Notes: a model not told the origin generated them from the letters alone. A stretch of DNA of 64,000 nucleotides from Chalciporus piperatus (GCA_038093975.1 JBBPTG010000009.1:1-64000); one strand, 5' to 3'; positions 1 through 9,905 are shown, counted from the stretch's first letter. A program made the numbers and translations.

Positions 1-96
1 TATACCAATCAAGAAGCGGAAGCGTATTGGCGCGACCGCATTGAATCAGAAGCCAAGGCACAGGCAGCCGAGGCTTTAAAAGGAAACAGCCAATGA
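1..96 (+). CDS. gag C-terminal end (partial)
   Basis: Frame 1 is open from the window edge to TGA at 94-96. The 31 residues are charged and helical (Glu, Ala and Lys rich), like a gag tail. The stop overlaps the ATG of the next frame (ATGA, 93-96). In the gag frame the heptamer at 75-81 reads T TTA AAA, a canonical -1 slippage sequence. Only the tail is visible, so the assignment to gag rests on position before the protease. Confidence 0.6.
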   Translation, partial: YTNQEAEAYWRDRIESEAKAQAAEALKGNSQ

Positions 97-111
97 GAGA
101 AATGGGTTCTC
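75..111 (+). other. Candidate -1 frameshift signal at the gag/protease junction
   Basis: The heptamer 75-81 fits X XXY YYZ in the gag frame. Slippage by one base leads into the protease frame, which is open from 75 onward. About 15 nt downstream, 97-101 (gagaa) and 107-111 (ttctc) can form a 5 bp stem. The motif class is established for retroelements; its use here is inference. Confidence 0.45.
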
Positions 112-779
112 GGCGGCTCGGACATAGTTTACCAAATGGTTGTATTAGTACTACTCCTTGTGTTCCGTTTCAATATAACTTTTCTTCTTCTGAAAGGGCG
201 TCCCTTAGTGGCGTGGCGACAGAAGTAAAACAATTCGTGCTTAATTCCCTTAAGGTAAAATATTCGAAAAAAGAAATCCCATCAAAAATACATGTAAGGA
301 ATCAGAATCGGAAAAATGAGCTGGATCTCGCTATTACTATTATGTATGATAAAGGGGAGCAATGGAAGAAAATGGAGTTTGCTGCTCTATTGGATTCCGG
401 CGCAACCGAAACATTTATAGATAAATCGTTCTGTGAACGACATGGTTTGACACTGGAAGAACTTCCTTTTCCTATTCCAGTGTACAACGCCGACGGCTCA
501 GAGGGAGCGATAGGCGGTGTCACTCACAAGGTTTCACTTGTTTTGGGACACAATGGACATTTTGAGCATATGGACGCTTTTGTTTCGGTACTTGGCACTC
601 ATCATATGATCATCGGCTACGATTGGCTCGAGAGGCACAACCCTGAAATCGATTGGGTGGCCAAACGAGTACGATTCACACGCTGTACAGATCAGTGCAA
701 AGTAGTCAACTATCATTTGAATCGTTCTTTTCTATTCGTCGAGTGTTTGAGGCGGGGCTCACCGAGAAAGTCCCAGTAG
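93..779 (+). CDS. Aspartic protease frame of the chromovirus
   Basis: A 228-residue frame. Its centre has the retropepsin active-site pattern LLDSGATETF, and after about 75 residues the hydrophobic-Gly motif IIGYDWLERHNP that follows the second half of the fold. It would cut the gag-pol polyprotein. The N-terminal 60 residues are not recognised. The frame can be entered either by -1 slippage from gag or from the ATG at 93. It ends at 779, in a different frame from the reverse transcriptase, with which it overlaps from about 653. Confidence 0.8.
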   Translation: MREMGSRRLGHSLPNGCISTTPCVPFQYNFSSSERASLSGVATEVKQFVLNSLKVKYSKKEIPSKIHVRNQNRKNELDLAITIMYDKGEQWKKMEFAALLDSGATETFIDKSFCERHGLTLEELPFPIPVYNADGSEGAIGGVTHKVSLVLGHNGHFEHMDAFVSVLGTHHMIIGYDWLERHNPEIDWVAKRVRFTRCTDQCKVVNYHLNRSFLFVECLRRGSPRKSQ

Positions 780-3727
780 AACTCCACGAGTACTTAGACG
801 TCTTCTCAGAGCAAGAGAGTGAGCGTATGCCTACCCGAAAGGCGTGGGACCACGCAATAGATCTCAAGCCTGATTTTGTTCCCAAAAAGGGTCGGGTGAT
901 TCCGATGTCCGAACAGGAACTAGATGACGTTAAAAAGTTCATCGATAAGGAGTTATCGAAAGGATATCTTCGTCCGTCGAAATCCCCTCAGACATCTCCT
1001 GTTTTCTTTATTCCAAAAAAGGACGGTAAAAAGAGATTAGTTATGGATTATCGTTACGTAAATGAGGGAACTGTCAAAAATGCTTACCCTCTTCCCCTCA
1101 TTTCCGGACTTATAGACCAGCTCAAAGGAGCTGATATGTTTACTAAAATGGACCTACGTTGGGGTTATAATAATGTTAGAATAAAAGAAGGTGACGAATG
1201 GAAGGCAGCTTTCGTTACTCCATTTGGCGCTTACGAACCTGTCGTTATGTACTTTGGACTTACGAACTCTCCCCCCACATTCCAACAAATGATGAATGAT
1301 CTATTTAGCGATCTTCATGGGGTTCTCATTATTTATATCGACGATCTTATGATCTTTACGTTCGGAAAAACTAGAGCAGAGCACTTAGAAATAGTTAAAA
1401 CCGTATTGCAACGTCTCAGAGAGAACGATCTTTACGTAAAACCAGAAAAGTGTAGCTTCGCGGTGGATTCCGTAGATTTCTTGGGAATGGTTATCTCCCA
1501 GAAAGGCGTAGAGATGGACACTTCAAAGGTGCAGGCTATTTTGGACTGGCCGGCGCCAACTCGGTTGAAGGGTGTTCAGTCCTTTTTAGGATTGGCGAAC
1601 TTCTACCGACGCTTCATTCAAGGCTTCGCTGACATTGCTCGTCCCTTGAATGACCTTACCAAAAAGGACACACCATACCGGTGGGGACCGGAGCAACAGC
1701 AAGCTTTTGACAAGCTGAAGCAGCAATTCACTACCGCTCCACTTTTAGCTTATCCTGACCGCTCTAAAGAAGTCAGAGTAGAAACGGACGCTAGTGATAT
1801 TGCAACGGGAGCTGTGCTCTCGGTTAAATGCGATGATGGCCTCTGGAGGCCTTGTGCCTTCATTTCCCATTCCTTTAGTTCTGCCGAAAAGAACTACCCG
1901 GTTTATGACAAGGAGCTTCTAGCTGTCATTCGGGCTTTGCAGGAATGGAGACATTATCTAATGGGTCGAGAACATTTCGAGATTTGGACTGATCACAAGA
2001 ATCTCGAATATTGGAAATCTCCCCAAACTCTGAGCCCACGTCAAGCACGCTGGAATGCGTTGCTCTCAGAGTATAATTACTCGATTATTTATAAACCGGG
2101 TGCTACAAATGGAAGGGCTGATGCTTTATCTCGTCGAGAAGATCACGGAGAAGCAGATCCCGACCATAACAAAAATATTACTGTACTTCCTGCTTCTGTT
2201 TTCATTAATACAGTTACTCTTTCTTCACCTATTTATGACGAAATACAAAACGAATCAGAAAAAATAAAAAATGATACGGTAGATGGCTTCGCTTTTGACG
2301 AGGGGTCTATAGTATTTAAAAATGACAAAAACAAAGTTTTCGTTCCTATTTCCTTACGTACTAAATTACTTACGATCCTTCATGATTCCCCTATTGGTGG
2401 CCATGGTGGTCAAGGGCGTACCTTACACTTGGTTACTCGTTATTTCTCGTGGCCTGGTGTCACAAAGGACGTTAAAACATACGTAGAACATTGTCAGACG
2501 TGCGCCCTCACGAAGGGAAAGTCAACAGCACAAGCTGGCAAATTAATTCCCCTTCCCGTTCCGAAAGAACCATGGAAGGATATATCTATAGATTTTACCA
2601 CGGGTTTTCCCAAATCACGTGGCTTTGATGCTATTTGTGTAATTGTAGATCGCTTCTCTAAAGAAGTAGAGTTTATCGCTTGTAAAAAGACAATTTCTTC
2701 GAAAGAATTAGCTATTCTATTCAGAGACAATGTTTGGTGTAGACACGGACTTCCCTCTTCGATTGTTTCAGATCGAGGACCGCAATTCGCATCGGAGTTT
2801 ACTTCGCAGCTTTGCACCCTTCTAGGAATAGAACAGAAGCTGTCAACCGCTTATCACCCCCAAACCGATGGCCAAACGGAGCGTATGAACCGAGAACTCC
2901 AGCAGTATCTCCGCGCTTACGTGGCTAAACGTCAAACGGAATGGGCTGATTGGTTGAAGATAGCGCAGTTCCATCACAATTCCTCCCTATCCACTGCTAC
3001 CGGAACCATCCCCTTCGCTATAACAAAAAACTACTTCCCACGCATGGGATTCGAAGGCGATTCATCTCCAGCTGGTACATTCTTAGAGAAATGTGGAAAG
3101 GCACACAAAGAAGTAGAGCAGGCGTTAGAAGAAACTCAGAACCGGATGAAAGAGCAAGCGGACAAACATCGGTCCGAAGCTCCAGATTATCAAATCGGAG
3201 ATTTTGTTATGTTATCCACGGACAACCTTAAATTACCTTATCCCTCCAAAAAGATGACGCAAAACTGGATCGGACCTTATCAAATCACGAAGGTCCTTCC
3301 CAATGCAGTCACACTAGACTTGCCCAATTCCATGCATATCCATTCCACGGTTAATGTCAAACGGGTCAAACCGGCTAAAGAACCATTGGAAGGGCAACCG
3401 GTCCGTCTTCCGGATCCGGTAATAGTCAACCAAGAAGGAGAAGAAGAGTATGAGGTGGATTATGTAGTGAAGTCTCAGGTTAAACAAGGACAGTTAGAGT
3501 ACCTGGTTCATTGGAAAGGCTGGGACATATCGGACCGTACATGGGAAAAGGCAGCGCATTTGTCAAATGCACCCGAAGCTGTCAAAGCATTTCACAAAAA
3601 GCACCCGTCCGCCCCACGCCGCATTAACATGACCATGGGAAATTTCTCTGCCTTGTTTCAGAAATACGAAAATCTGACAGAGGTTCCTGTGCGGAAATTG
3701 CCGAATCGCCTGGAATGCGATTCCTAG
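653..3727 (+). CDS. Pol: reverse transcriptase, RNase H, integrase, chromodomain
   Basis: About 1000 residues. RT has YIDD at the catalytic site and the fingers motif KKDGKKRLVMDYR. RNase H shows TDASDIATGAVLS and TDHKNLEYW. Integrase has the HHCC zinc region (CQTCALTK end), the DD-E residues in ISIDFTTG, SDRGPQFAS and DGQTERMNRE, and a GPYQI (GPF/Y-type) module. The tail is a chromodomain with YLVHWKGWD and DRTWE, which in chromoviruses steers integration to marked chromatin. The ATG at 653 may not be a real start: similarity to the family resumes near 740, so the frame is probably reached from the protease frame by a shift in 690-740. Confidence 0.92.
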   Translation: MGGQTSTIHTLYRSVQSSQLSFESFFSIRRVFEAGLTEKVPVELHEYLDVFSEQESERMPTRKAWDHAIDLKPDFVPKKGRVIPMSEQELDDVKKFIDKELSKGYLRPSKSPQTSPVFFIPKKDGKKRLVMDYRYVNEGTVKNAYPLPLISGLIDQLKGADMFTKMDLRWGYNNVRIKEGDEWKAAFVTPFGAYEPVVMYFGLTNSPPTFQQMMNDLFSDLHGVLIIYIDDLMIFTFGKTRAEHLEIVKTVLQRLRENDLYVKPEKCSFAVDSVDFLGMVISQKGVEMDTSKVQAILDWPAPTRLKGVQSFLGLANFYRRFIQGFADIARPLNDLTKKDTPYRWGPEQQQAFDKLKQQFTTAPLLAYPDRSKEVRVETDASDIATGAVLSVKCDDGLWRPCAFISHSFSSAEKNYPVYDKELLAVIRALQEWRHYLMGREHFEIWTDHKNLEYWKSPQTLSPRQARWNALLSEYNYSIIYKPGATNGRADALSRREDHGEADPDHNKNITVLPASVFINTVTLSSPIYDEIQNESEKIKNDTVDGFAFDEGSIVFKNDKNKVFVPISLRTKLLTILHDSPIGGHGGQGRTLHLVTRYFSWPGVTKDVKTYVEHCQTCALTKGKSTAQAGKLIPLPVPKEPWKDISIDFTTGFPKSRGFDAICVIVDRFSKEVEFIACKKTISSKELAILFRDNVWCRHGLPSSIVSDRGPQFASEFTSQLCTLLGIEQKLSTAYHPQTDGQTERMNRELQQYLRAYVAKRQTEWADWLKIAQFHHNSSLSTATGTIPFAITKNYFPRMGFEGDSSPAGTFLEKCGKAHKEVEQALEETQNRMKEQADKHRSEAPDYQIGDFVMLSTDNLKLPYPSKKMTQNWIGPYQITKVLPNAVTLDLPNSMHIHSTVNVKRVKPAKEPLEGQPVRLPDPVIVNQEGEEEYEVDYVVKSQVKQGQLEYLVHWKGWDISDRTWEKAAHLSNAPEAVKAFHKKHPSAPRRINMTMGNFSALFQKYENLTEVPVRKLPNRLECDS

Positions 3728-3738
3728 AGAGGGGATAG

Positions 3739-4193
3739 TGTTATAGTATTTAAAAAACTTTTCAAACTTTTGCCTACAACGGTATTCGAACTCTGGACTT
3801 TGTCTACAACTTAGGGGTCAAGCCGGATTCATCTTAATCCGCTCCGGTAGTCCCTGTAGCATTACATAAACTATTACATAATCAGGTCACGTGACAAAGG
3901 TCCAGACTTAGATGAGTCAGCAATGATGTCATGGCCTAGACCCTAATCCGTGCCTGGTACCTTTTCTTATCATCTTACCATTTACCTTATTTATCTTTCC
4001 CTTTGTGTTTTCCTTATTCGGCTGTTGGTTTGTGCGCACTTCTCAATAGTATATAAGTAGCCCTGTACTTATCACAGACCCCAGTCTAATCCATTTGTTG
4101 CTTGACCGCAATTAAGCTTTAGTACTCAGCATATTCCTTCGCAAGGCTTAGTGTTGCCTTAAGTCCCCGCTGTGTTGTGACTCAGTCATAACA
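3739..4193 (+). repeat. 3' LTR of the chromovirus (455 bp)
   Basis: It begins TGTTAT right after a purine stretch and ends ATAACA, giving a 6 bp terminal inverted repeat. A TATA-like TATATAAG lies at 4050-4057, followed by a pyrimidine-rich stretch consistent with a transcription start, as expected for a U3-R-U5 order. The upstream partner is outside the window. Confidence 0.85.
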
Positions 4194-4194
4194 G

Positions 4195-4440
4195 AAAGAT
4201 TATGATGAAACTGACCGCACCTGGGAACCAAGAGCTAATCTGGCAAATGCCAAAGGTTCCTTGAAAGACTTCTATGCGAAGAATCCAGCCGCACCTCATG
4301 CTCTATCTATTGACCCCGTGGATTTCCTATTCTTATTCCAGAAACATCCAGAAAATCTCATGGACAACGGTCCAGCCAAAATTGACAGACTCATGGCAAA
4401 CCTGTCCAGCACATTACAAACATGGGCTGCACCCACATAA
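4195..4440 (+). pseudogene. Chromodomain tail of a second, host chromovirus
   Basis: Translation from 4195 gives an 81-residue open tail that starts inside a chromodomain (DETDRTWEPRANL) and continues with the conserved C-terminal segment (DFLFLFQKHPENL) to a stop at 4438-4440. The first half of the domain is missing because the LTR at 4193 abuts it. This shows the element at 1-4193 is inserted into an older relative. Confidence 0.8.
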
Positions 4441-4519
4441 ACAATACCAAATAGAGGAATGATGTATATAAGGCCTGGATGCCCACCCACCACCCTCCAA
4501 CAAATACTCTTATACCACC

Positions 4520-4966
4520 ATGGACGCCTACCTCAACGGTATCACATACACTTGTCCCCTCGCCCAGACCGACATGTCAGTCAACTTACTTCATCGCACT
4601 GCTCTCCTCTCTATTGTCTGCGCTGCTCTCTTCCTCTTAATGGCCATGCTGGTCGTTGTCTATGTCCTTCTCTTGCTCCTCGTCGTCATCACGCTGGTGG
4701 TAACTTTCATTGTGCTCTACACCTCCCCTCGGTTCGTTCACATGCTCATGACGGATCATACGACCATCGTCGAGTACCAGATCTCGTGGACCGAGATGTG
4801 GATGACTCTCAAAGTTATGCATCCTGACGTTCTGCCTCCTCGGTATGCAGACAACCCTATCCCAGCCCCTTCACAGCAACCGTCACGCTCACCTTCCCTG
4901 CTCAATGTTATGCTTGACGTCCCAACTAACGCCAGTTGGCCAGAGTGGCATGACGCAGAAGAATGA
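4520..4966 (+). CDS. Hypothetical membrane protein downstream of chromovirus pol
   Basis: A 148-residue frame starting MDAYLNGI. Residues about 27-67 form one long or two adjacent very hydrophobic membrane segments rich in Leu and Val. A TATATAAGG at 4464-4472 lies about 50 bp before the ATG, so it has its own promoter-like signal. The C-terminal half is Pro/Ser-rich and ends acidic. It lies 79 bp after the host chromovirus pol stop, where an extra 3' gene would sit, but no envelope motif is visible. It could also be a chance frame. Confidence 0.35.
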   Translation: MDAYLNGITYTCPLAQTDMSVNLLHRTALLSIVCAALFLLMAMLVVVYVLLLLLVVITLVVTFIVLYTSPRFVHMLMTDHTTIVEYQISWTEMWMTLKVMHPDVLPPRYADNPIPAPSQQPSRSPSLLNVMLDVPTNASWPEWHDAEE

Positions 4967-5460
4967 TCACCTGGAAGTCAATCCATTACGATTATCTCAC
5001 CTTCACAGACACTCTTCGGACTTCAATGTTTCGTTCATTCGATCTTATCTAATCTCTCTCATCTTTCTTATCAGACACATGCTCATTCACTTTCAATCTT
5101 TGCATGGTCGCCCGTTATGGTTATATTCATTCTCACGCACTGCCTTACCTTGACAGTTAATCTCTGTGCTGCACATGGCTATGCCACAGCCTTTTATCTC
5201 ATGTACTTCATCTCCGCTATCTCAACTGTGTTCACTGCCTCCTTATCTCGCTCCTTCTCATGGGTTCAGGGTAACTCTTTATTTAGTTATAGTACATATA
5301 AACATGTACAAACACTTAGGGTAGTATATAAACCCCAAGGAACTGCTGGTAACCCCAGCTTAGTTCACTTGGTCTTTCCCCAGACTCAACTGTCCTATCT
5401 CAGTTCTTCTTCTTCTAAACCGCTCCATTAGCGATAGTGTAGACCTGATCTCAATACGAG
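4967..5460. other. LTR-like or promoter-like segment, no gene
   Basis: No supported coding region. Around 5325-5340 a TATATAAACCCC motif is followed by C/T-rich sequence, resembling the TATA-R-U5 part of the LTR at 3739-4193. It may be the 3' LTR of the host chromovirus, but I could not define matching ends. Confidence 0.25.
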
Positions 5461-7798
5461 TTTTGGGTTGTTTCATTATTTTTCCTGATTTTTCTGGACC
5501 TTTATGGATGTTATTTGAGTTTTTTGACGAATATTGAAGTCAGCCAATGTGTCAAGTCCATGCCCTCCGGAGTAAGTGCGAGGGGTTCTGAATGAGAACG
5601 GGGTAGCTAGCTTTGGGGTGAAGTCCAGAGGTAAGGAGATAGGAATGGAGTAGGGAAGACTTAGGGCGAGGCTTGTGTGTTGTGCTCTTGCATAGGTCTG
5701 GTCCTCAGAGCAGGGTGTGGGAGGGTGGAGGACGAGGAGAAACAACGAGAACGGAGGGGATCAGAGGTGAAGACAACGACTTGGAAGGTGGGGCTAAGAT
5801 GATATTTGAATTGCAAGACATAATCAGAACACATGGGTTTATATATGGAGTAGGGACAGGGTCGGAGCATGGGCGCAGATCAGAGTCTACAGAGCAGAAT
5901 GAAAGCATGTATGGATTTCACATAGGGTCTGTAATGAGGGGCAGGAGGAATGGAAGGAGCGGAGGAATGTTAGATGGAGATTAGCATGCAGGGACGATAT
6001 AGGAATCAAGGGTCAGGCACAGGAACAAAGGGTTCCATATTGGAAATGCTTCGGGCTGATGATAGGCATAGGAGCAGAGAAGTGGAGGGACGGAGTTGTT
6101 GTGCTGGAGACCAAGTCCACCTCGCGAACTTGAGACTATTGGAGATGGTGAGGAGACGACCAGAGGTGGTCAGAGATGGTCAGAGATGGTTGATAGGGGT
6201 CAGGAATGCATGGTCATGACACAATGACCATATTGATTAATATGTCTTAGAATGTATTATATCATGTATATACACTCTCTGAGTCGCATATTTATCTATA
6301 TATCATTAGTCTGTGTTGAGAATTGAGTCCATGATTAGTCTTGACTTCACACATAACTTGATCTTATCTGATGTATCACTACAAAAAACATGCTGTTTTA
6401 AAATGCTCATATTCTTATGATGTGTGAACCATTTTGTTTGACCCAGGGACCAGGAACTGGTACTATTTCTGACATCTCCCACGCTAAGCAAAACAACAGT
6501 TGCAACCGCTAAAAGACCAGTTTTCATCGGTTTGGGTCCAGTCCTAATGAATTAAATAAAAAAACTAGTCTTGGTCCGGTTGCCTTCCTAATAAAGAAAA
6601 AGACCGGACTGGACCAAACTTTTAAACACTATTTTAATCTGTCTTCTGTAAAGTATCTCAAGTTCTCTGTTGTGCTTTCTTCTGCCTCATGTGATGTACC
6701 TCTAATCAAGTTTGGCCCCATAACTTACCAATTTTGCTTGTCCAGTTGCAGTTGCCTTGATTTGGGCAATTTCAAAGACCAGCCGCAACCAGTTGGATGT
6801 TACTCTGGACATAAATATTGGATGTACATGTAGATTTTATGGTTAATTTTGCATATCTTTGATCAATTTTACTATGTTTAATAGACATTAGTGACATTTT
6901 ATATGCTATCGATTGTGTTATTGATACTATTTCAGTGTGAACATTGTTGATTAAGTCTATTTTTATACAGAAATATAGTCAAAAACTGGTTGGGACTGGT
7001 TGAAAACCAGTTGCCATCAGTTTCAGTCCAGTTGCCAGTAAGGAGGTCAAAAGAGTGGACTGAACTGGACTTTGAAACACTAATTATCATCATCATCTCT
7101 TCTTACTAACACCAGCATTCATAGTTTGCCCCAACCCCTCTCATCATTGTAGTCAGCAGTAGATTAGTACATGACATGTAGTAGCTATATATCAATATAT
7201 TTGATTTAACTGTCTCTATCCTTGATTTGTGTGAAGTGCAACTGAAAGAAGAGCAGTGAATAGCTGCAGAATTACTACAGTAATAGTGATATATTATGAA
7301 GTAAATCTACCAAATTTATGTACTAATTAGATTTAAATACAACCATATTCTTCAAAATACTCCAAATGATCAAAGAGGACTGGTGAATTATCCAGATTTC
7401 AAACAAATACAACAAATACAAATACATACAAATTGTGATAATAGTTGCTTATTCGTAGTATTCCACCTGAGAGAATTATCCATGGGAGGTTTTTCCTGAT
7501 GAAGTATACCATTCCTTACTATGTTCCGTAGTTTTAGTTTCCACATGATTGCTAGGTCTGTGCATATCGAACGCTATGATGGTCTGACAAAGGAATGTAT
7601 GCAGCTACTAGTAGCTAGTTAGATACATGGTGTGGAATGTGTGAGAAAAGATAGAGTTGGGCGAAAGTCCCAAAGGGCTTTCCGGCCCAAAGTGCAGCGA
7701 GCCAGATCGAGAGAACTGCGTACCCGGAATGAAGGAGCTTACCGACGCTCGCAGTCAGGCTTGATCCCCCCATGAAGGAGGGAAGGACTTACAAATGA
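5461..7798. other. Gene-free repeat-rich stretch
   Basis: Short frames here are low-complexity and match nothing I recognise. The stretch holds a three-copy 10 bp tandem repeat at 6161-6190 (cagagatggt unit), AT-rich DNA and the repeat pair described at 6513-7083. The end (about 7660-7790) is GC-richer and looks structured but is not identifiable as a tRNA or rRNA. Confidence 0.4.
6513..7083. repeat. Pair of similar ~110 bp modules rich in CAGTCC/GGACTG motifs
   Basis: The modules at about 6513-6625 and 6979-7083 both alternate short inverted copies of ccagtt, ggtccagt and ggactggac, and both finish with a GGAC...TTT...AAACACTA block. This looks like the two ends of a non-autonomous element or an old internal duplication. 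No coding capacity is seen between them. Confidence 0.35.
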
Positions 7799-8182
7799 TT
7801 AGCCGACCAGGGGCATGGCGATGTTAGAGAGGTACTTGGTAAATTCTGGCTTGTTGTGGAGGTATGGAGCAAGAATGAGAGCATGTTCTCTGAGGTATAC
7901 GGTGAATGAATCGCCAGCCCACTGCCCCATTGTTTTGACGACATCGAATGAGGTGCCTTGGAGAAGGTAGTGTAACGTTCCTCCGATGCGGAGACTATGT
8001 CCTTTGAGGTTGTCATCAAGGGAGCAAGCGGCGACGAGTTGCGACATGTGCTTGTCCACTTCGTGACGAGATAGCGGGCGTAAACCCGATTTTGGATGTT
8101 TCCACGCGAAGAGATGATCTTTGTGTTGGACTCTTATCGTTATCCCTATACCATGATCTTGATACCAGCACTCTTCTGGGAG
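7799..8182 (-). pseudogene. Tyrosine recombinase C-terminal domain (relic)
   Basis: The reverse strand reads DHLFAWKHP, then GHSLRIGGT (the H-x-x-R catalytic pair) and DSFTVYLREH, whose Tyr fits the nucleophile. This is the catalytic half of the phage-integrase-like recombinases widespread in mushroom genomes (Crypton-like). The exon runs from 8182 to the stop at 7799. A plausible acceptor (TAG) precedes it, and upstream codons in another frame suggest a preceding exon, but the N-terminal core domain with the first Arg is absent. It lies directly 3' of the Plavaka relic on the same strand. Confidence 0.7.
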
Positions 8183-8333
8183 CTATTCCTTTACCTAGTT
8201 CAGCTCGACATGTCTCGTTATCTTTACCATCATGCTTCACTCTCATGTGATAGACTTTGTTATATTCTTGACCATAGTTTATTTCTCGTCCCTCAGTTCA
8301 TCTTGCTCACACGACGACTGAGTGTTGAGGCCA

Positions 8334-9905
8334 TCAAGGCCACCAAGATTTTTGATGATCTCCACATAATGAAGGGAAATGGAGCTTTGGGATATTGAAG
8401 TGTTCACGGCATTCAAGTTTGATGAAAATATCCTTGGCGGCATGGAAGTTATTGAGAGCTTGTTGTAAGGCGGTGAGTGTGTCATCTGTGTGCGAGTGAT
8501 ATTGCACGAGATGAATGAAGTCGATCAGGCTGCTAGCTGCATGAAGGACATGCAGTTCTGTTGTAGTACCACCAAGGGCACCCACGAAAACTCGTTCCAG
8601 CTGTTTATGATCAGTGCCTGTCCACTGTTTCACCTTGGAGATGCTGGCTTTAAAGTGACGAAGGCCGGGGAAGATGGGCATTGCACGAAACTGGGCATCA
8701 AGGTTCTTCTGACCAGTGAGAGCAGCACACCATTTTTTGAGGTGGTCTTTGATGAGTCCTTGGTAAAGCTGGTGTAGGATATGAAACGACTCAACTCAAC
8801 TAAGAGCTAAGACTCACACTAGACAATAAAGAGCCGATGCATTTGGCTGAGATTTGATGAGGAAACTCCAGGAGAACAAGACTGGGGAGTTATTGACAGT
8901 GTTTGTACATATTGTGGCTAAACCTTATTGTATGTGACTAAGTATGACTCATAATGACTACTAGCCAATGGTGTAACTAGCTCTGCTGTGGAATGAGTAA
9001 GTGTGAGTCATATGATGAGTAATGCTGACTGATGCTGACTGATGACCAGTGCACCGTCATGAGTCAGTGAAGGTCTAGACCTATCTTATGTAAGTATGTC
9101 ATGTTATGCGATAAGATAAGATAAAAAGACAAGAGAAACGACTAAGTCCAAGAACAAAGAGAAACCTAGTAAGTGTAATGGAGTGTAGGCATGATTAGAT
9201 AAAAAAATGGAGTGTTCGTAACAGGATGTCAAAACAGATGCAAATGAAGATGTTGGTATAAGGGAGATCTGCCCAGAAGGGCGAGGACACAGGGTGAAGG
9301 GCATCAGCAATGAACTCAAGTAGGTACTGCTCAGTGGCTTGAGCATGAAGAGTTTGATTGATTGATGTTGGTTGCGGAGTGGGAATTGTGCGTTTGCACG
9401 TCGTTGGTTGACATGTACGAGGCACTTTGGACAGTGGTTCTGAGTACAGCAAGCTACGAGACACTGTTCTGGGTGGTCTCCAATAAAAGCCGCAAGAAGG
9501 GGAAGACACGCCTAATGCAGCCATTCGTGCAGCCACAAGAGGCTGAAGAAGCTGCTTCATGCAGTAGTGAAACAACCGGTAGCCAGCAACTAAGTTGTCC
9601 TCAAACAACACCATTTTTAACACAGGTAAGTACCAAGACGGAGGCATGACAGGAGGGCTCACAGCAAATCTGTTTCGACAGATTGCTGATACTGAGATAG
9701 ACTGGCCAAGCAGTCTTGTCACCCTTGAAGCGGAACAACTCAGTCTTGTCTGAGGCTAGCATCACTGGTGCGACAGTAGCACCAGGCGGCAAACGCTCCT
9801 GTGTCATATCAGGTGTGTACTCTCTGGGAAACATAGGTTCCAGTCACTTGGGTTTTTCACCACCAATGACCTGTCCACATCTCGTCGTATCGGTGTACTT
9901 TGCTT
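8334..9905 (-). pseudogene. Plavaka-family DNA transposase (broken)
   Basis: Fragments in order on the reverse strand: DEMWTGHWWWKTQ (near 9890), GATVAPVMLASDKTEL and TAWPVYLSISNLSKQI (9834-9660), YRLFHYCMKQLLQPL (near 9570), PFWADLPYTNIF (near 9255), LHQLYQGLIKDHLKKW (8780-8730) and PIFPGLRHFKASISKVKQWTG to FNIPKLH (8680-8380). This is the order of the basidiomycete Plavaka transposase. At least three frame changes and a ~440 bp insertion (8783-9221) make it inactive. The C-terminus runs out near 8290. Confidence 0.75.
8783..9221. mobile_element. ~440 bp insertion inside the Plavaka relic
   Basis: It separates the codons of a conserved D-I-L-H-Q block. The flanks carry an imperfect 8 bp duplication: taggatat at 8775-8782 and caggatgt at 9222-9229. 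An 8 bp duplication suits hAT-type elements, but terminal inverted repeats are not convincing. Inside there are tgctgactga repeats (about 9021-9045) and no coding region. Confidence 0.4.

Larger units (their letters stand above)
1..4193 (+). mobile_element. Ty3/gypsy chromovirus LTR retrotransposon (5' part outside window)
   Basis: Order seen: end of a gag-like frame, aspartic protease, reverse transcriptase, RNase H, integrase, chromodomain, polypurine stretch (about 3727-3736) and one 3' LTR. This domain order is that of Metaviridae chromoviruses. The pol frame is open for its full length and all catalytic motifs look intact, so the copy is probably young. The 5' LTR, primer-binding site and most of gag lie left of the window, so target-site duplication cannot be tested; the first bases after the LTR are gaaag (4194-4198). 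The element is inserted inside the chromodomain of another chromovirus (4195-4440). Confidence 0.93.

Noticed and set aside
725..770. Second -1 slippery site for the protease to RT shift
   Set aside because: No X XXY YYZ heptamer is in the protease register in this stretch.
4520..4966. Retroviral-type envelope gene
   Set aside because: No signal peptide, cleavage site or fusion-type motif; only a hydrophobic segment supports it.
7660..7800. Structured RNA gene
   Set aside because: GC-rich and partly self-complementary, but no tRNA, 5S or snRNA boxes could be seen.
9010..9050. CRISPR-like repeats
   Set aside because: Only two and a half 10 bp direct copies with no spacers; eukaryotic DNA.
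8783..9221. Intron of the Plavaka gene
   Set aside because: No GT-AG pair joins the codons correctly; flanking octamers fit an insertion better.
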